This document shows positions 33,998 to 42,725 of a stretch of DNA of 64,000 nt, piece after piece. Every line of letters begins with the position of its first letter. Position 1 is the first letter of the stretch. Under the pieces are notes generated by a model. That model was not told the DNA's origin, ran no database searches, and saw only the letters and a list, made by a program, of their open reading frames with translations. The position numbers and the translations under genes are program-made. The stretch comes from Pseudomonas sp. CFBP 13711 (lineage in GTDB: Bacteria > Pseudomonadota > Gammaproteobacteria > Pseudomonadales > Pseudomonadaceae): contig NZ_JACYVI010000012.1 in assembly GCF_014842265.1 (NCBI RefSeq), positions 86,582-150,581 on the forward strand, written 5' to 3'.

Positions 33998-35478
33998 GTA
34001 GTAAAGTCACGATCAACCGTCTGGCAACGGGCGTACCGGGATTCGACGAGATTCTGGGTGGCGGCCTGCCGGAGTTTTCCTTCAACCTGATCGCCGGTCC
34101 GCCCGGCTGTGGCAAGACCACGCTGGCCCATCAGATGATGTTCGCCCTGGCCACGCCCGAACGCCCGGCGATCTTCTTCACGGTGCTCGGAGAGCCGCCG
34201 CTGAAAATGCTGCGCTACCAACAGCAGTTCAGCTTTTTCGACGAAGAAGCGGTGAACCGCTCGATCCGCTACGTCAATCTGGCGGATGACACCCTGGCTG
34301 GCGATCTGGACGAAGTGCTGCGGCGCATCGTCGCCGAAGTCGAGGCCCACAGCCCTGCCCTGGTGTTTGTGGACTCGTTCCGCTCCGTCGTGCTGGCCAG
34401 CGAAACCGACTGCAATCCCAAAAACAACCTGCCGCAGTTCGTGCAGCAGCTGGGCATGCTGATGACCACCTGGCAGGCGACGACCTTCCTGCTGGGGGAG
34501 TATTTCAACGAGCTCGACAGCAACCCGATCTTCACCGTTGCCGATGGGCTGATCTGGCTGCGCCAGAGCGTTCAGCGCAACTCCATGGTGCGCAAGATGG
34601 AGATCATGAAGATGCGCGGCCAGCCGACGCTGCCCGGGCTGCATACCTTCCGCATCGCCGATTCGGGCATTACGGTGTTTCCACCGGCCGCGGTCACGCT
34701 TCAGGACCGCGCCGCGCTCAACCATGGCAGCCCTCAGCAGCGGCTGAAGATGGGCGTGCCGCATCTGGACGATATGCTTGGCGGCGGCCTGCCCAGGGGC
34801 TATTCGTTGCTGGTTGCCGGCCCTTCCGGCTCTGGCAAAAGCCTGCTGGCGGCGGCCTTTCTCGAAGAGGGTGCGCGCAACGGCGAAACAGGCGTGATCG
34901 CCGTTTTCGAACAGCGACCCAACCACCTGCATAACGCCGAACTCACGCGTCTGGTGCACATGGACAAAGTAGGCGTCGTCGACCGACGGGTGCCGGACCT
35001 GTCCATCGACGAGATTGTGCAGCAGCTGCTCAGCGAAATCCGCCGGCTGGACGCAACGCGTGTGGTCATCGACTCGCTGTCCGGGTTCGAGCTGGCCGTG
35101 GCGCCCGCCTTCCGCGAAGACTTCCGCGAATCCCTGTCGCGCATGGTCAATGCGTTGACCAGCACCGGGGTCAGTGTATTGATGACCTCGGAACTGGAAG
35201 ACCGCTACACGGATCTGCGCTTCAGTCCTTACGGCACGGCCTTTCTTACGGATGCCATCATCGTCCAGCGCTACATCGAGATCGACAGCCGCTTGCAGCG
35301 CATCATGGCGGTGGTCAAGGTCCGGGCCAGCGCTCACTCGGATGAACTCCGGCTGTACCGCATCGACGATAACGGCTTGCAGATCGGCACCCGGCTGCAT
35401 AATCAGGAAGGGCTGCTGGGCGGACGCCCGACGCGGCTGTCGCCAGGGGTTGCTGAACCGGGAGACACCATTCGATGA
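33994..35478 (+). CDS. KaiC-like double RecA-domain ATPase
   Basis: This 494-residue protein has two KaiC domains: CI with Walker A GPPGCGKT (residues 35-42) and Walker B LVFVDS (123-128), and CII with Walker A GPSGSGKS (276-283) and Walker B VVIDS (357-361). The equivalent of the cyanobacterial CII phosphorylation dyad Ser431-Thr432 reads Ala-Phe here (GTAFLTDAIIVQRY, residues 414-427), and the second residue of the catalytic Glu pair in CII is Gln (VFEQRP). It is therefore probably an ATPase signalling protein rather than an autophosphorylating clock. Its stop lies 10 bp upstream of the histidine kinase start. Confidence 0.88.
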   Translation: MSSKVTINRLATGVPGFDEILGGGLPEFSFNLIAGPPGCGKTTLAHQMMFALATPERPAIFFTVLGEPPLKMLRYQQQFSFFDEEAVNRSIRYVNLADDTLAGDLDEVLRRIVAEVEAHSPALVFVDSFRSVVLASETDCNPKNNLPQFVQQLGMLMTTWQATTFLLGEYFNELDSNPIFTVADGLIWLRQSVQRNSMVRKMEIMKMRGQPTLPGLHTFRIADSGITVFPPAAVTLQDRAALNHGSPQQRLKMGVPHLDDMLGGGLPRGYSLLVAGPSGSGKSLLAAAFLEEGARNGETGVIAVFEQRPNHLHNAELTRLVHMDKVGVVDRRVPDLSIDEIVQQLLSEIRRLDATRVVIDSLSGFELAVAPAFREDFRESLSRMVNALTSTGVSVLMTSELEDRYTDLRFSPYGTAFLTDAIIVQRYIEIDSRLQRIMAVVKVRASAHSDELRLYRIDDNGLQIGTRLHNQEGLLGGRPTRLSPGVAEPGDTIR

Positions 35479-35488
35479 GCGCATTGCC

Positions 35489-36517
35489 ATGAGCGAATTC
35501 GACAGCAAGGACGCAACCGGAGGCACAGACGCCGACCGAGAATTCGAGCGACTCGCGCACAAAAAGGAACGGGCCTTGGCGCACCTGGCGTTCCTGCGCC
35601 GAGAGCTGCACGAGGCCGAAGCCTCTGCCGGCGCCGGGCTGCATATCGAATTGCTGGTGGAAGCCAATCAGAAACTGGTGCTGGCGGCGTTGGCGGCGCA
35701 GGCGCAGGCACAAGCGCCCGCTGCCAGTGCGCACGCTGATGTCTATCAGGATCTGCGCGAGGCCAACGAGCATCTGGTGATTTCTGCGCTCCACGCGCAG
35801 ACGTTGCAAGCCCAGGCTGAACAGGCGCTGGCCCAGCAACGCACGGCCATGGCCTCGGTAGCCCATGAAATGCGCAACCCGCTGACGCCCATCAGCATGA
35901 TTGCCGAGCGCATGGTGCGCACGTCCAGCGACAGACTGCCGGAAATGCGCAACCTGATCGAAGGTCAGGTGCAACATCTGTCGCGCATGGTGGAAGACTT
36001 GCTCGACGTCTCCCGGGCAAGCACCGGAAAGCTGCGCCTGAGCTACGCCCACCTCGACATCGTGCAGATCATTCAGGAAGCGGTGGACGCCTGCGCGCCG
36101 CTGATGCACAAGAAAAACCTGCACATGGACGTCAGCCTTCCCGACGCGCCGGTACGGGTCAACGGTGATCACATCAGGATTGTGCAGATCTTCACCAACG
36201 TGCTGACCAACTCGGCCAAATACACGCCGTGCGGCGGCAACATCGAACTGCGTGCCGAGACCGTTCCGGAAGGCTTGAAGATCGTGGTCTCCGACAACGG
36301 CATCGGCATTTCCGCCCAGGCATTGCCGGTGATCTTCGATCCTTATGTGCAGGACACCCAGGCCATCGGCTTCAATGGCTCGGGACTGGGCATCGGGCTG
36401 ACGGTGGTCCGGCAGCTGGTGGAAGCCCATGGCGGCAGCGTTACCGCCCACAGCGAGGGCGAAGGCAAGGGCTGTCATTTCACTATTTTGTTTCCACTGG
36501 TGGGATCTGCGCTGTAA
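35489..36517 (+). CDS. Sensor histidine kinase without a sensor domain, KaiC-associated
   Basis: This 342-residue cytoplasmic kinase has an N-terminal coiled coil (residues 15-120, rich in Glu, Ala, Gln and Leu). The DHp domain has the phospho-accepting H126 in MASVAHEMRNPL, and the HATPase domain shows NVLTNSAKYTP, VSDNGIGIS and GSGLGIGLTVV. There is no membrane helix, PAS or GAF domain and no receiver, so input likely comes from the KaiC-like protein encoded just upstream. No cognate response regulator is adjacent. The start at MSEFDSKDAT follows the kaiC-like stop. Confidence 0.88.
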   Translation: MSEFDSKDATGGTDADREFERLAHKKERALAHLAFLRRELHEAEASAGAGLHIELLVEANQKLVLAALAAQAQAQAPAASAHADVYQDLREANEHLVISALHAQTLQAQAEQALAQQRTAMASVAHEMRNPLTPISMIAERMVRTSSDRLPEMRNLIEGQVQHLSRMVEDLLDVSRASTGKLRLSYAHLDIVQIIQEAVDACAPLMHKKNLHMDVSLPDAPVRVNGDHIRIVQIFTNVLTNSAKYTPCGGNIELRAETVPEGLKIVVSDNGIGISAQALPVIFDPYVQDTQAIGFNGSGLGIGLTVVRQLVEAHGGSVTAHSEGEGKGCHFTILFPLVGSAL

Positions 36518-36603
36518 CTCGGCCACAATACGCCCCCGATCCCAGGCTCCAGGGCTTCACGCCTTTCGGTTCGCCGCCAAACCCAACCCCCCAGGACTGA
36601 GCA

Positions 36604-36852
36604 ATGCCTCAAGAGCGAATCGCTGCACTTCGGCTTCCCAAACCCATTCAGGGTGCGATCGACGATCTGGTGCGCGCGTTGAACGCCGCCACCACCAAGG
36701 AAGACCTCGAACGCGAGGCCGCCATGGAAATCAGTTTCATCCTCAGCCTGGAGACCAGCAGACGTCTTCGCCCGCCAGACGTAGAAACGCTGTACATGAT
36801 CTTCGACGACGCCGTACAGGAACGGCTCAGCCAACTGGCGGATCAGTCCTGA
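36604..36852 (+). CDS. Small helical protein, 82 residues, downstream of the kinase
   Basis: The reading frame starts MPQERIAALRLPKP after AGGACTGAG and is fully helical, with a charged middle (TTKEDLEREAAMEISFILSLE). I recognise no domain. Codon use resembles neighbouring genes, and it follows the histidine kinase by 86 bp on the same strand, so it may be the last member of the KaiC module. Confidence 0.6.
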   Translation: MPQERIAALRLPKPIQGAIDDLVRALNAATTKEDLEREAAMEISFILSLETSRRLRPPDVETLYMIFDDAVQERLSQLADQS

Positions 36853-36884
36853 CCGGACGGCTCGCCGCCTCCCTCGCTGGCACG

Positions 36885-37067
36885 TCACACCGCTGCTTTG
36901 TCATACCGCCGCCGCGCCGCCGTAAACCCCTCCGCCTGTTCGACGAGCAACTGGATGTGCGCGACCTGTTGCGCGCTCAGTCCAGGACTGGATGGGTGAT
37001 CATCTCCACGGGCTGGCTCGCGATTAATCTCTCTGGGCAGATACGGATTTTTCCGGCGCAGACGCAT
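36885..37067 (-). CDS. Possible small protein, 60 residues
   Basis: A minus-strand frame encodes MRLRRKNPYLPREI ... GLSAQQVAHIQLLVEQAEGF ... RRRYDKAAV, with a believable amphipathic C-terminal helix. It occupies the gap between the 82-residue gene and tspO. No clear ribosome-binding site is visible, and a longer in-frame start exists at 37127. It may be a short regulator or a gene remnant. Confidence 0.25.
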   Translation of the reverse strand: MRLRRKNPYLPREINREPARGDDHPSSPGLSAQQVAHIQLLVEQAEGFTAARRRYDKAAV

Positions 37068-37125
37068 CCAATGCCGAGACGGCCCCAGGGCCTGCACCTC
37101 AAATGGTTTCAGCAAAGGACCCCAC

Positions 37126-37566
37126 ATGACTTTTTACATTTACCTCATTGCCTGCTGCGCGGCGGCCAGCACCGGCATCATTTTCAAACCCGGCAGCTGG
37201 TATGAATCGCTGCAAAAACCACGGTTCACCCCGCCCAACTGGGTGTTTCCGGTGGCCTGGACGACCATTTATCTGCTGCTGGCCTGGGCCGGTTATCGCC
37301 TGACCCTGACCCCCGGCAGTGAGACCGTGCTGGCGTTGTGGGCCGCGCAGATTGCCTTGAACACGCTGTGGACGCCGGTGTTCTTCGGCGCCCACCGGAT
37401 CATGGCGGGCATGATCATTATCTTGCTGCTGTGGCTGGTGGTTGCCGCGATGGTTGTGCTGGGGATCCAGCTGGACCTCATCACCGGGCTGATCCTGTTC
37501 CCCTATCTGGTGTGGCTGACCGTGGCGTCGGCGCTGAATTTTTCGATTCTGCGTCATAACCGATAA
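37126..37566 (+). CDS. tspO: TspO/MBR family tryptophan-rich sensory protein
   Basis: This 146-residue membrane protein has five helices. The family signature is KPRFTPPNWVFPVAWTTIY (residues 28-46) and the tail is WLTVASALNFSILRHN. TspO proteins bind tetrapyrroles and modulate oxidative and light responses in bacteria. AAAGGA sits about 7 nt before the start. Confidence 0.93.
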   Translation: MTFYIYLIACCAAASTGIIFKPGSWYESLQKPRFTPPNWVFPVAWTTIYLLLAWAGYRLTLTPGSETVLALWAAQIALNTLWTPVFFGAHRIMAGMIIILLLWLVVAAMVVLGIQLDLITGLILFPYLVWLTVASALNFSILRHNR

Positions 37567-37572
37567 CGCGGA

Positions 37573-38780
37573 TCAGGCAGCCCTGGCGCGGCCGGCTCGC
37601 TGAATCACCAGACCGGCCAGCGCCGACACCGCCAGCAAGACCACCACCCCGCCATAGACATTCGTGGTGGTCACCAGTCCTGCCGTCTTGATCGACACGC
37701 CGGCCAGCAACGCCGGTATGCAAAACGCCAGATAACTCAAGGCCAGAAAGGCCGCCATCAGCGCACCCCGCGCTCGTGGGCGTGGGCCAATGGCAGCAAC
37801 AGCCGCAGGGCGCCGAGGAAGCTGGCCCCGAAGCCAACCCCCGCGACCACGGCGCCGGTGAAGAACAGCCACAGCCAGCCCAGATTCACCGCCGCCAGAA
37901 TCACTGAAACCCCGATCGCCAGAAAACTGCAGCCCACCAGCAATGCCAACCGGGGCGCGCGCAGGCGCAGGTTATGGATCGAAATCGCGCCACTGATGGT
38001 CAGCGCTGCCACGGCAAAGCCGCCGTTGAGTACCGAGGTCGAACCGGTCGCGGCAGTCAGCAGCGACGGCGCGAGCGACAGGAAAAACCCGCCCAGCGCC
38101 CAGGCGGCGATGTCCGCGGGCAACACCAGCAACAGCGTCCCCCGCGCCTGGGCCGGTACGGCGAGCCGCGGCCGCAGGGTTTTCAGCACGCCCGGTTGCG
38201 GCGTCACTGTTTCAGCGATCCACAACAGATACACCGCCTGACCGACGAACGCCGCCAGAAGCAAACCATAGGCGAGGCCCATGGGCAGCGGCGCGTATTC
38301 CACCAGCGCACTGGTGCCAAGGGCGCCCAGTGCCATGCCGAACATCGGCGTGATGCTGTTGAGCAGCGGACCCTGCTGCGCGTCACTGTCGAGCATCGCG
38401 GCACCCAACGCGCTGGTGGCGATGCCCGTCGCCACGCCTTGCAGCACCCGCGCAACGATCAGCCAGCTGACGTCGGTGGCAGCGATGAACAGCAGCATCG
38501 AGACGATCTCCAGCAGCAGCCCGATGAAGATCACCGGACGGCGACCGAGGTAATCCGACAGCGAGCCGAACATCAGCAGCGTCGCCAACAGGCTCAAGGC
38601 GTAGACGGCGAAAATCACCGTCAACAGCGCCGAGGAAAAGCCCCACGCCTGTTGATAGAGGTGGTAAAGCGGCGTCGGCGCACTGGACGCGGCGAAGAAA
38701 CACAGCAGCACGAAAGCCAGAAATACCAGGTGGCTCCGCCCCCGACCATCGACTTGCGGGTTCTGCAAAGAATCAGACAC
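37573..38780 (-). pseudogene. MFS transporter split by a frameshift near its C-terminus
   Basis: The first reading frame (38780-37758; GTG start after GGGAG, with an in-frame GTG 24 bp upstream as alternative) gives about ten membrane helices of an MFS drug-type transporter (LSDYLGRRPVIFIGL is the loop 2-3 signature). It runs into CGC TGA just after AHAHERG. The remaining two helices (MAAFLALSYLAFC ... IQRAGRARAA, 37758-37573) continue in another frame. The break lies in the G-rich stretch at about 37758-37775. The second frame's ATG overlaps the stop (TGATG), so translational re-initiation could still make both parts. It may be a recent pseudogene or a base-calling error. TetR lies divergently upstream. 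Confidence 0.8.
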
Positions 38781-38810
38781 GAGTACACTCTCCCGAAAAA
38801 GCACGCCACA

Positions 38811-38829
38811 AAAGCTATTAATTAGCTTT
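38811..38829. promoter_or_regulatory. Palindromic TetR operator between the MFS gene and tetR
   Basis: AAAGCTATTAATTAGCTTT has perfect 7-bp arms with a 5-nt centre. It lies in the 105-bp divergent promoter region, as expected for autoregulation and control of the transporter. Confidence 0.75.
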
Positions 38830-38885
38830 AGCAGTGTGCGAGCAGCGTCTGCTTAAAGCAAATACTTTGTGTTAGGGTCCGCACC

Positions 38886-39434
38886 ATGGCTATCAAAGAA
38901 GGCATTCGCACCGGCGGCCGCAGTGCCCGGGTGCAGACATCGATTCACGCGGCGGTCCGCGATCTGCTCCAGGAGCAGGAGCGTTCGGCCCTCAGCGTGC
39001 CCATGATTGCGGCCCGCGCCGGTGTCACGCCGTCGACCATTTACCGGCGCTGGGGCGACTTGACCTCGTTGCTGGCCGACGCCGCTGTCGAGCGTCTGCG
39101 CCCCGACGAACCGGTGGATTGCGGCAACCTGCGCGATGACCTGCGCACGTGGGTCGAGGTCTATCTCGAAGAAACCAACTCGGCGCCGGGCCGCGAAATG
39201 ATGCGCGACGTGGTCGCCAGCAGCGCGACGCTGTGCTCGGGCAAGTGCCTGAACATGGTCCGCGATCAACTGCAGATCATCATCGACCGCGCCCGGGAGC
39301 GCGGTGAACAGAGTCCTTCGGCGGATGATCTGGTCGACGCCGTCGTCGCGCCCATGGTCTACCGCATCTTGTACGCCGAATCGGCGCCGTCCCTTGAGCG
39401 CATGCATCAATTGCTGGACCGCTGCCTGAATTGA
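38886..39434 (+). CDS. TetR-family transcriptional regulator
   Basis: This 182-residue repressor has the helix-turn-helix at residues 35-60 (LSVPMIAARAGVTPSTIYRRWGDLTSLL) and a C-terminal ligand domain with REMMRDVVASSATLCSGK. It is divergent from the disrupted MFS transporter and next to a strong palindrome, so it is very likely the transporter's repressor. The ligand is unknown. Confidence 0.9.
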   Translation: MAIKEGIRTGGRSARVQTSIHAAVRDLLQEQERSALSVPMIAARAGVTPSTIYRRWGDLTSLLADAAVERLRPDEPVDCGNLRDDLRTWVEVYLEETNSAPGREMMRDVVASSATLCSGKCLNMVRDQLQIIIDRARERGEQSPSADDLVDAVVAPMVYRILYAESAPSLERMHQLLDRCLN

Positions 39435-39524
39435 TCCCTCACCCGTCGCGCTCGTAGCAAACGAGCAACGACCGGGCTGACTGGTTATCATGGCCGCCCA
39501 TTGATCACAGGCACCCTTCCCCCC

Positions 39525-40814
39525 ATGCACACCCTTGCAGACCTGCGTGCCGGCAAACTGGCAGGCATCACGCGGCTCAATCTCAGTGCCGACCTCAGTG
39601 GATTTCCCGAGGAGATTTTTAGCCTCGCCGATTCGTTGGAGGTGCTGGACCTCAGCGGCAATCGGCTGACTGACCTGCCCGCCGACCTGCACCGGCTCAA
39701 GCGCCTGAAAATCCTGTTCTGTTCGAATAATCCCTTTACCCGCCTGCCGGAATGCCTGGGCCTGTGCGAGCAGCTGTTCTTCGTCGGCTTCAAGGCCTGC
39801 GAGATCGTCGATGTTCCCCCTAGAGCATTACCGCCCTCGTTACGCTCCCTGGTGCTGACCGACAACCGCATCGAAACCCTGCCTGAAGCCATCGGCGACT
39901 GTGCGCACCTGCAGAAGCTGATGCTCGCGGGCAACCGGCTGCGGCAATTGCCGGAATCACTGGCCCGCTGTCAGCGCCTGGAACTGGTGCGGATCGCGGT
40001 CAACGATTTCCATGAACTGTCGCGCTGGTTGCTGGAGATGCCCGCGCTGGCCTGGCTGGCGTTTGCCGGCAATCCGTTGAACGACATCCACACCGAAGCG
40101 CCAATCCGGCAGATCCCGTGGCCGCAACTGACGCTGCAACAGGTGCTGGGCGAAGGCGCGTCCGGGGTGATTCAACAGGCCCAGTGGCGCCCGGACCAGG
40201 ACGCGACGGCGCTGGACGTCGCGGTGAAGCTGTACAAGGGCGATGTCACCAGCGACGGCTCGCCGTTGAACGAGATGCAGGCGTGCATTGCGGCGGGTCG
40301 TCATGCTCATCTGATTCCGGTGCTCGGGCAGATCCAGGACCACCCGCAGGGCGCTCGCGGTCTGATGATGGAGCTGATTTCGCCTTCTTTCGTGACCCTT
40401 GCGCGTCCGCCGACCCTTGAATCCTGCACACGGGACACGTACGTCGACACCCGGCTGACTCTGTCCATCGTGAAGCGTATGGCCGCCGGGATCGCAGCGG
40501 CGTGCGCACATTTGCACGGGCATGGGATCAACCACGGTGACCTGTACGGCCACAACATTCTCTGGAACGAAGGTGGGGACAGCCTGCTGGGGGATTTCGG
40601 CGCAGCGGCGTTTTACCCGGATGAAGAAACGGGACGCAGGCTGGAGCGCGTTGAAGTGCGCGCGTTCGGGCTATTGCTGGGGGAATTGCTGGACTGCTGC
40701 CGGGATAGCGATTCGCAGGTTGCCGGGTTGCGGGCACTGGCGCGGCGTTGCGTGCAGGCGGATGTAATGCAGCGGCCCGGCTTTGCGGAGATCGAGCAGC
40801 AGTTTAATCAGTAG
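39525..40814 (+). CDS. Leucine-rich repeat protein kinase
   Basis: This 429-residue protein fuses an N-terminal LRR domain (about residues 15-190, repeats such as LEVLDLSGNRLTDLPADL and LRSLVLTDNRIETLPEAI) to a eukaryotic-like kinase domain (205-429). Kinase elements are the glycine loop LGEGASGVI, K235 in VAVKLY, the catalytic loop INHGDLYGHNIL (HGD at 337-339, N344) and DFG at 357-359. HGD instead of HRD marks an RD-lacking kinase, but all catalytic residues are present. It has no signal peptide or membrane helix and is probably cytoplasmic. The first ATG after the purine-poor leader was chosen over an upstream TTG. Confidence 0.9.
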   Translation: MHTLADLRAGKLAGITRLNLSADLSGFPEEIFSLADSLEVLDLSGNRLTDLPADLHRLKRLKILFCSNNPFTRLPECLGLCEQLFFVGFKACEIVDVPPRALPPSLRSLVLTDNRIETLPEAIGDCAHLQKLMLAGNRLRQLPESLARCQRLELVRIAVNDFHELSRWLLEMPALAWLAFAGNPLNDIHTEAPIRQIPWPQLTLQQVLGEGASGVIQQAQWRPDQDATALDVAVKLYKGDVTSDGSPLNEMQACIAAGRHAHLIPVLGQIQDHPQGARGLMMELISPSFVTLARPPTLESCTRDTYVDTRLTLSIVKRMAAGIAAACAHLHGHGINHGDLYGHNILWNEGGDSLLGDFGAAAFYPDEETGRRLERVEVRAFGLLLGELLDCCRDSDSQVAGLRALARRCVQADVMQRPGFAEIEQQFNQ

Positions 40815-40842
40815 GACCCAATCAAGAGCACGCCGCGCAACC

Positions 40843-40937
40843 TGTGGGACCGGCTTCAGCCGGGAAGAGGCCAGCGTGGACACCCTCGATTTCGCAGTGT
40901 ACCCATCGACGCCTTCCCGGCTGAAGCCGGTCCTACA
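40843..40937. repeat. REP doublet downstream of the LRR-kinase
   Basis: A direct copy GTGGGACCGGCTTCAGCCGG (from 40843) and an inverted copy (ends 40937) flank about 40 nt. They sit between the convergent kinase and yebC genes. Confidence 0.85.
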
Positions 40938-40969
40938 ACGACCGATTCAGTCAGTTGGCCCGGTCAGCC

Positions 40970-41674
40970 TTACCCCGCCAAGCCGACGTACACGTTTTGC
41001 ACGTCATCGTGGCTGTCGATCGCTTCGAGGAAGGCTTCCACTTCGGCCATCTGCTCGTCGCTCAGGCCTTCAACCGGGTTTTTCGGGCGGTAGCCGATCT
41101 TGGCGGATTCAACGGTGAAGCCGAACTCGGGCAGCGCCTTGCACACGGCGTCGAGGTCGGTGGTGTCGGTGTAGAACGTCGCAACGCCCTCTTCGCCTTG
41201 TTCAACATCCTGAGCGCCGGCTTCGATGGCGGCTTCCTCGGCGTCCGCTTCGGGTGATGCAGCAACCGCATCGATCATCCCCAGGTGATCGAAATCCCAA
41301 GTAATCGAACCCTCGGCACCCAGTTGGCCCTTGCGGAACAGCACGCGGATTTCCGAGACGGTGCGGTTGATGTTGTCAGTCAGGCATTCAACGATGACCG
41401 GCACTTTATGCGGCGCGAAGCCTTCGTAGGTGAGTTTCTCGAAGTGCACGTGCTCGCCGAGCAAACCGGCGCCTTTCTTGATGGCACGCTCCAGCGTTTC
41501 GCGCGGCATCGAGGCTTTCTTGGCCTGCTCGACCACCAGACGCAGGCGCGCGTTCATGTCGGGGTCAGCGCCGGAGCGTGCGGCAATCATGATCTCTTTG
41601 GACAGTTTGCCGAAAATACGCCCCTTGGCGTTGGCTGCCGCTTCTTTGTGTTTGACCTTCCACTGTGCGCCCAT
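40970..41674 (-). CDS. YebC/PmpR-family DNA-binding regulatory protein
   Basis: This 234-residue YebC-family protein opens MGAQWKVKHKEAAANAKGRIFGKLSKEI, the family N-terminus, and includes PRETLERAIKKGAG and YEGFAPHKVPVIVECLTDNINRT. Members act in translation of difficult polyproline stretches and/or as transcriptional regulators. The start was set at this methionine; the 54-residue in-frame extension is not conserved in the family. It is not next to ruvC, so it may be a second paralogue. Confidence 0.92.
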   Translation of the reverse strand: MGAQWKVKHKEAAANAKGRIFGKLSKEIMIAARSGADPDMNARLRLVVEQAKKASMPRETLERAIKKGAGLLGEHVHFEKLTYEGFAPHKVPVIVECLTDNINRTVSEIRVLFRKGQLGAEGSITWDFDHLGMIDAVAASPEADAEEAAIEAGAQDVEQGEEGVATFYTDTTDLDAVCKALPEFGFTVESAKIGYRPKNPVEGLSDEQMAEVEAFLEAIDSHDDVQNVYVGLAG

Positions 41675-41866
41675 GATTGCTCTCTTGTTCCGGTGGCGAT
41701 AAATCGCTCGGATCCGACGCGTCTTGCGCGTCGGGCCGATGGCGATAAACGCTGAAAATAGGGTGATCGAAGATGACAAGCCGGGGGTGAACCTCGGCGA
41801 CCGGCGCATTTTATACACGCTGGCGCCAGAAGACACCCCTGAGACGCGCCACCGCCCTGACCTGAA

Positions 41867-42640
41867 TCAGCGATGCTTGAACGCCGGCTCGCGCTTCTCG
41901 ATGAACGCCGCCATGCCTTCCTTCTGGTCCTCGCTGGCAAACGCTGCATGAAACACTCGGCGTTCGAAACGAATCCCTTCGGCCAGGCTGACTTCAAAGG
42001 CCCGGTTCACGCTTTCCTTGACCATCATGGCCGCCGGCAACGACTTCGCCGCAATGCCGGCCGCGACGTTGAGCGCCTCCTCCAGCAACTGGTCCTGGGG
42101 CACGATGCGCGCGACCAGCCCGGCACGCTCTGCTTCGACGGCGTCGATCAGGCGCCCGGTCAGGCACATTTCCATGGCCTTGGCCTTGCCGACCGCGTGG
42201 GTCAGACGCTGGGTCCCGCCCATGCCCGGCAGCACGCCCAGCTTGATTTCCGGCTGGCCAAAGCGCGCGTTGTCGGCCGCCAGGATGAAGTCGCACATCA
42301 GCGCCAACTCGCAGCCCCCGCCCAAGGCAAAGCCCGAGACGGCAGCAATGATCGGCTTGCGGCGGTTGGCCACCCGATCGCTGTCACTGAACAGGTCGTC
42401 CAGATAGATCTGCGGGTATTTCAGCTCGGCCATTTCCTTGATGTCAGCCCCGGCAGCGAAGGCTTTTGCCGAGCCGGTCAGCACGATGCAGCCGATGCCG
42501 TGATCGCGTTCCAGCTCATCGAGGGCATGGTTGAGTTCGCTAATAAGCTGCGCATTCAGGGCGTTAAGCGCCTCTGGACGATTGAGGGTCAGGAGTGCAA
42601 CGCGACCTCTGACCTCTTTGAGGATTGTCGTGTAATTCAT
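41867..42640 (-). CDS. Enoyl-CoA hydratase
   Basis: This 257-residue crotonase-family enzyme has the oxyanion-hole segments GSAKAFAAGADIKEMAE and AVSGFALGGGCELALMCDFI. The catalytic glutamates are in QPEIKLGVLPGMGGTQRL. It hydrates short-chain or branched 2-enoyl-CoAs. It follows the thiolase gene by 85 bp on the same strand, forming a SDR-thiolase-hydratase set. The same order in other pseudomonads handles isoleucine- or valine-derived acyl-CoAs. Confidence 0.92.
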   Translation of the reverse strand: MNYTTILKEVRGRVALLTLNRPEALNALNAQLISELNHALDELERDHGIGCIVLTGSAKAFAAGADIKEMAELKYPQIYLDDLFSDSDRVANRRKPIIAAVSGFALGGGCELALMCDFILAADNARFGQPEIKLGVLPGMGGTQRLTHAVGKAKAMEMCLTGRLIDAVEAERAGLVARIVPQDQLLEEALNVAAGIAAKSLPAAMMVKESVNRAFEVSLAEGIRFERRVFHAAFASEDQKEGMAAFIEKREPAFKHR

Positions 42641-42725
42641 TGTTTTATAGACCTTTTATCATGTAGAACGCCAGTCAGCCGCTATCACAGATCTAACCTG
42701 CGAAACATGGCGCAACCCATTGATA

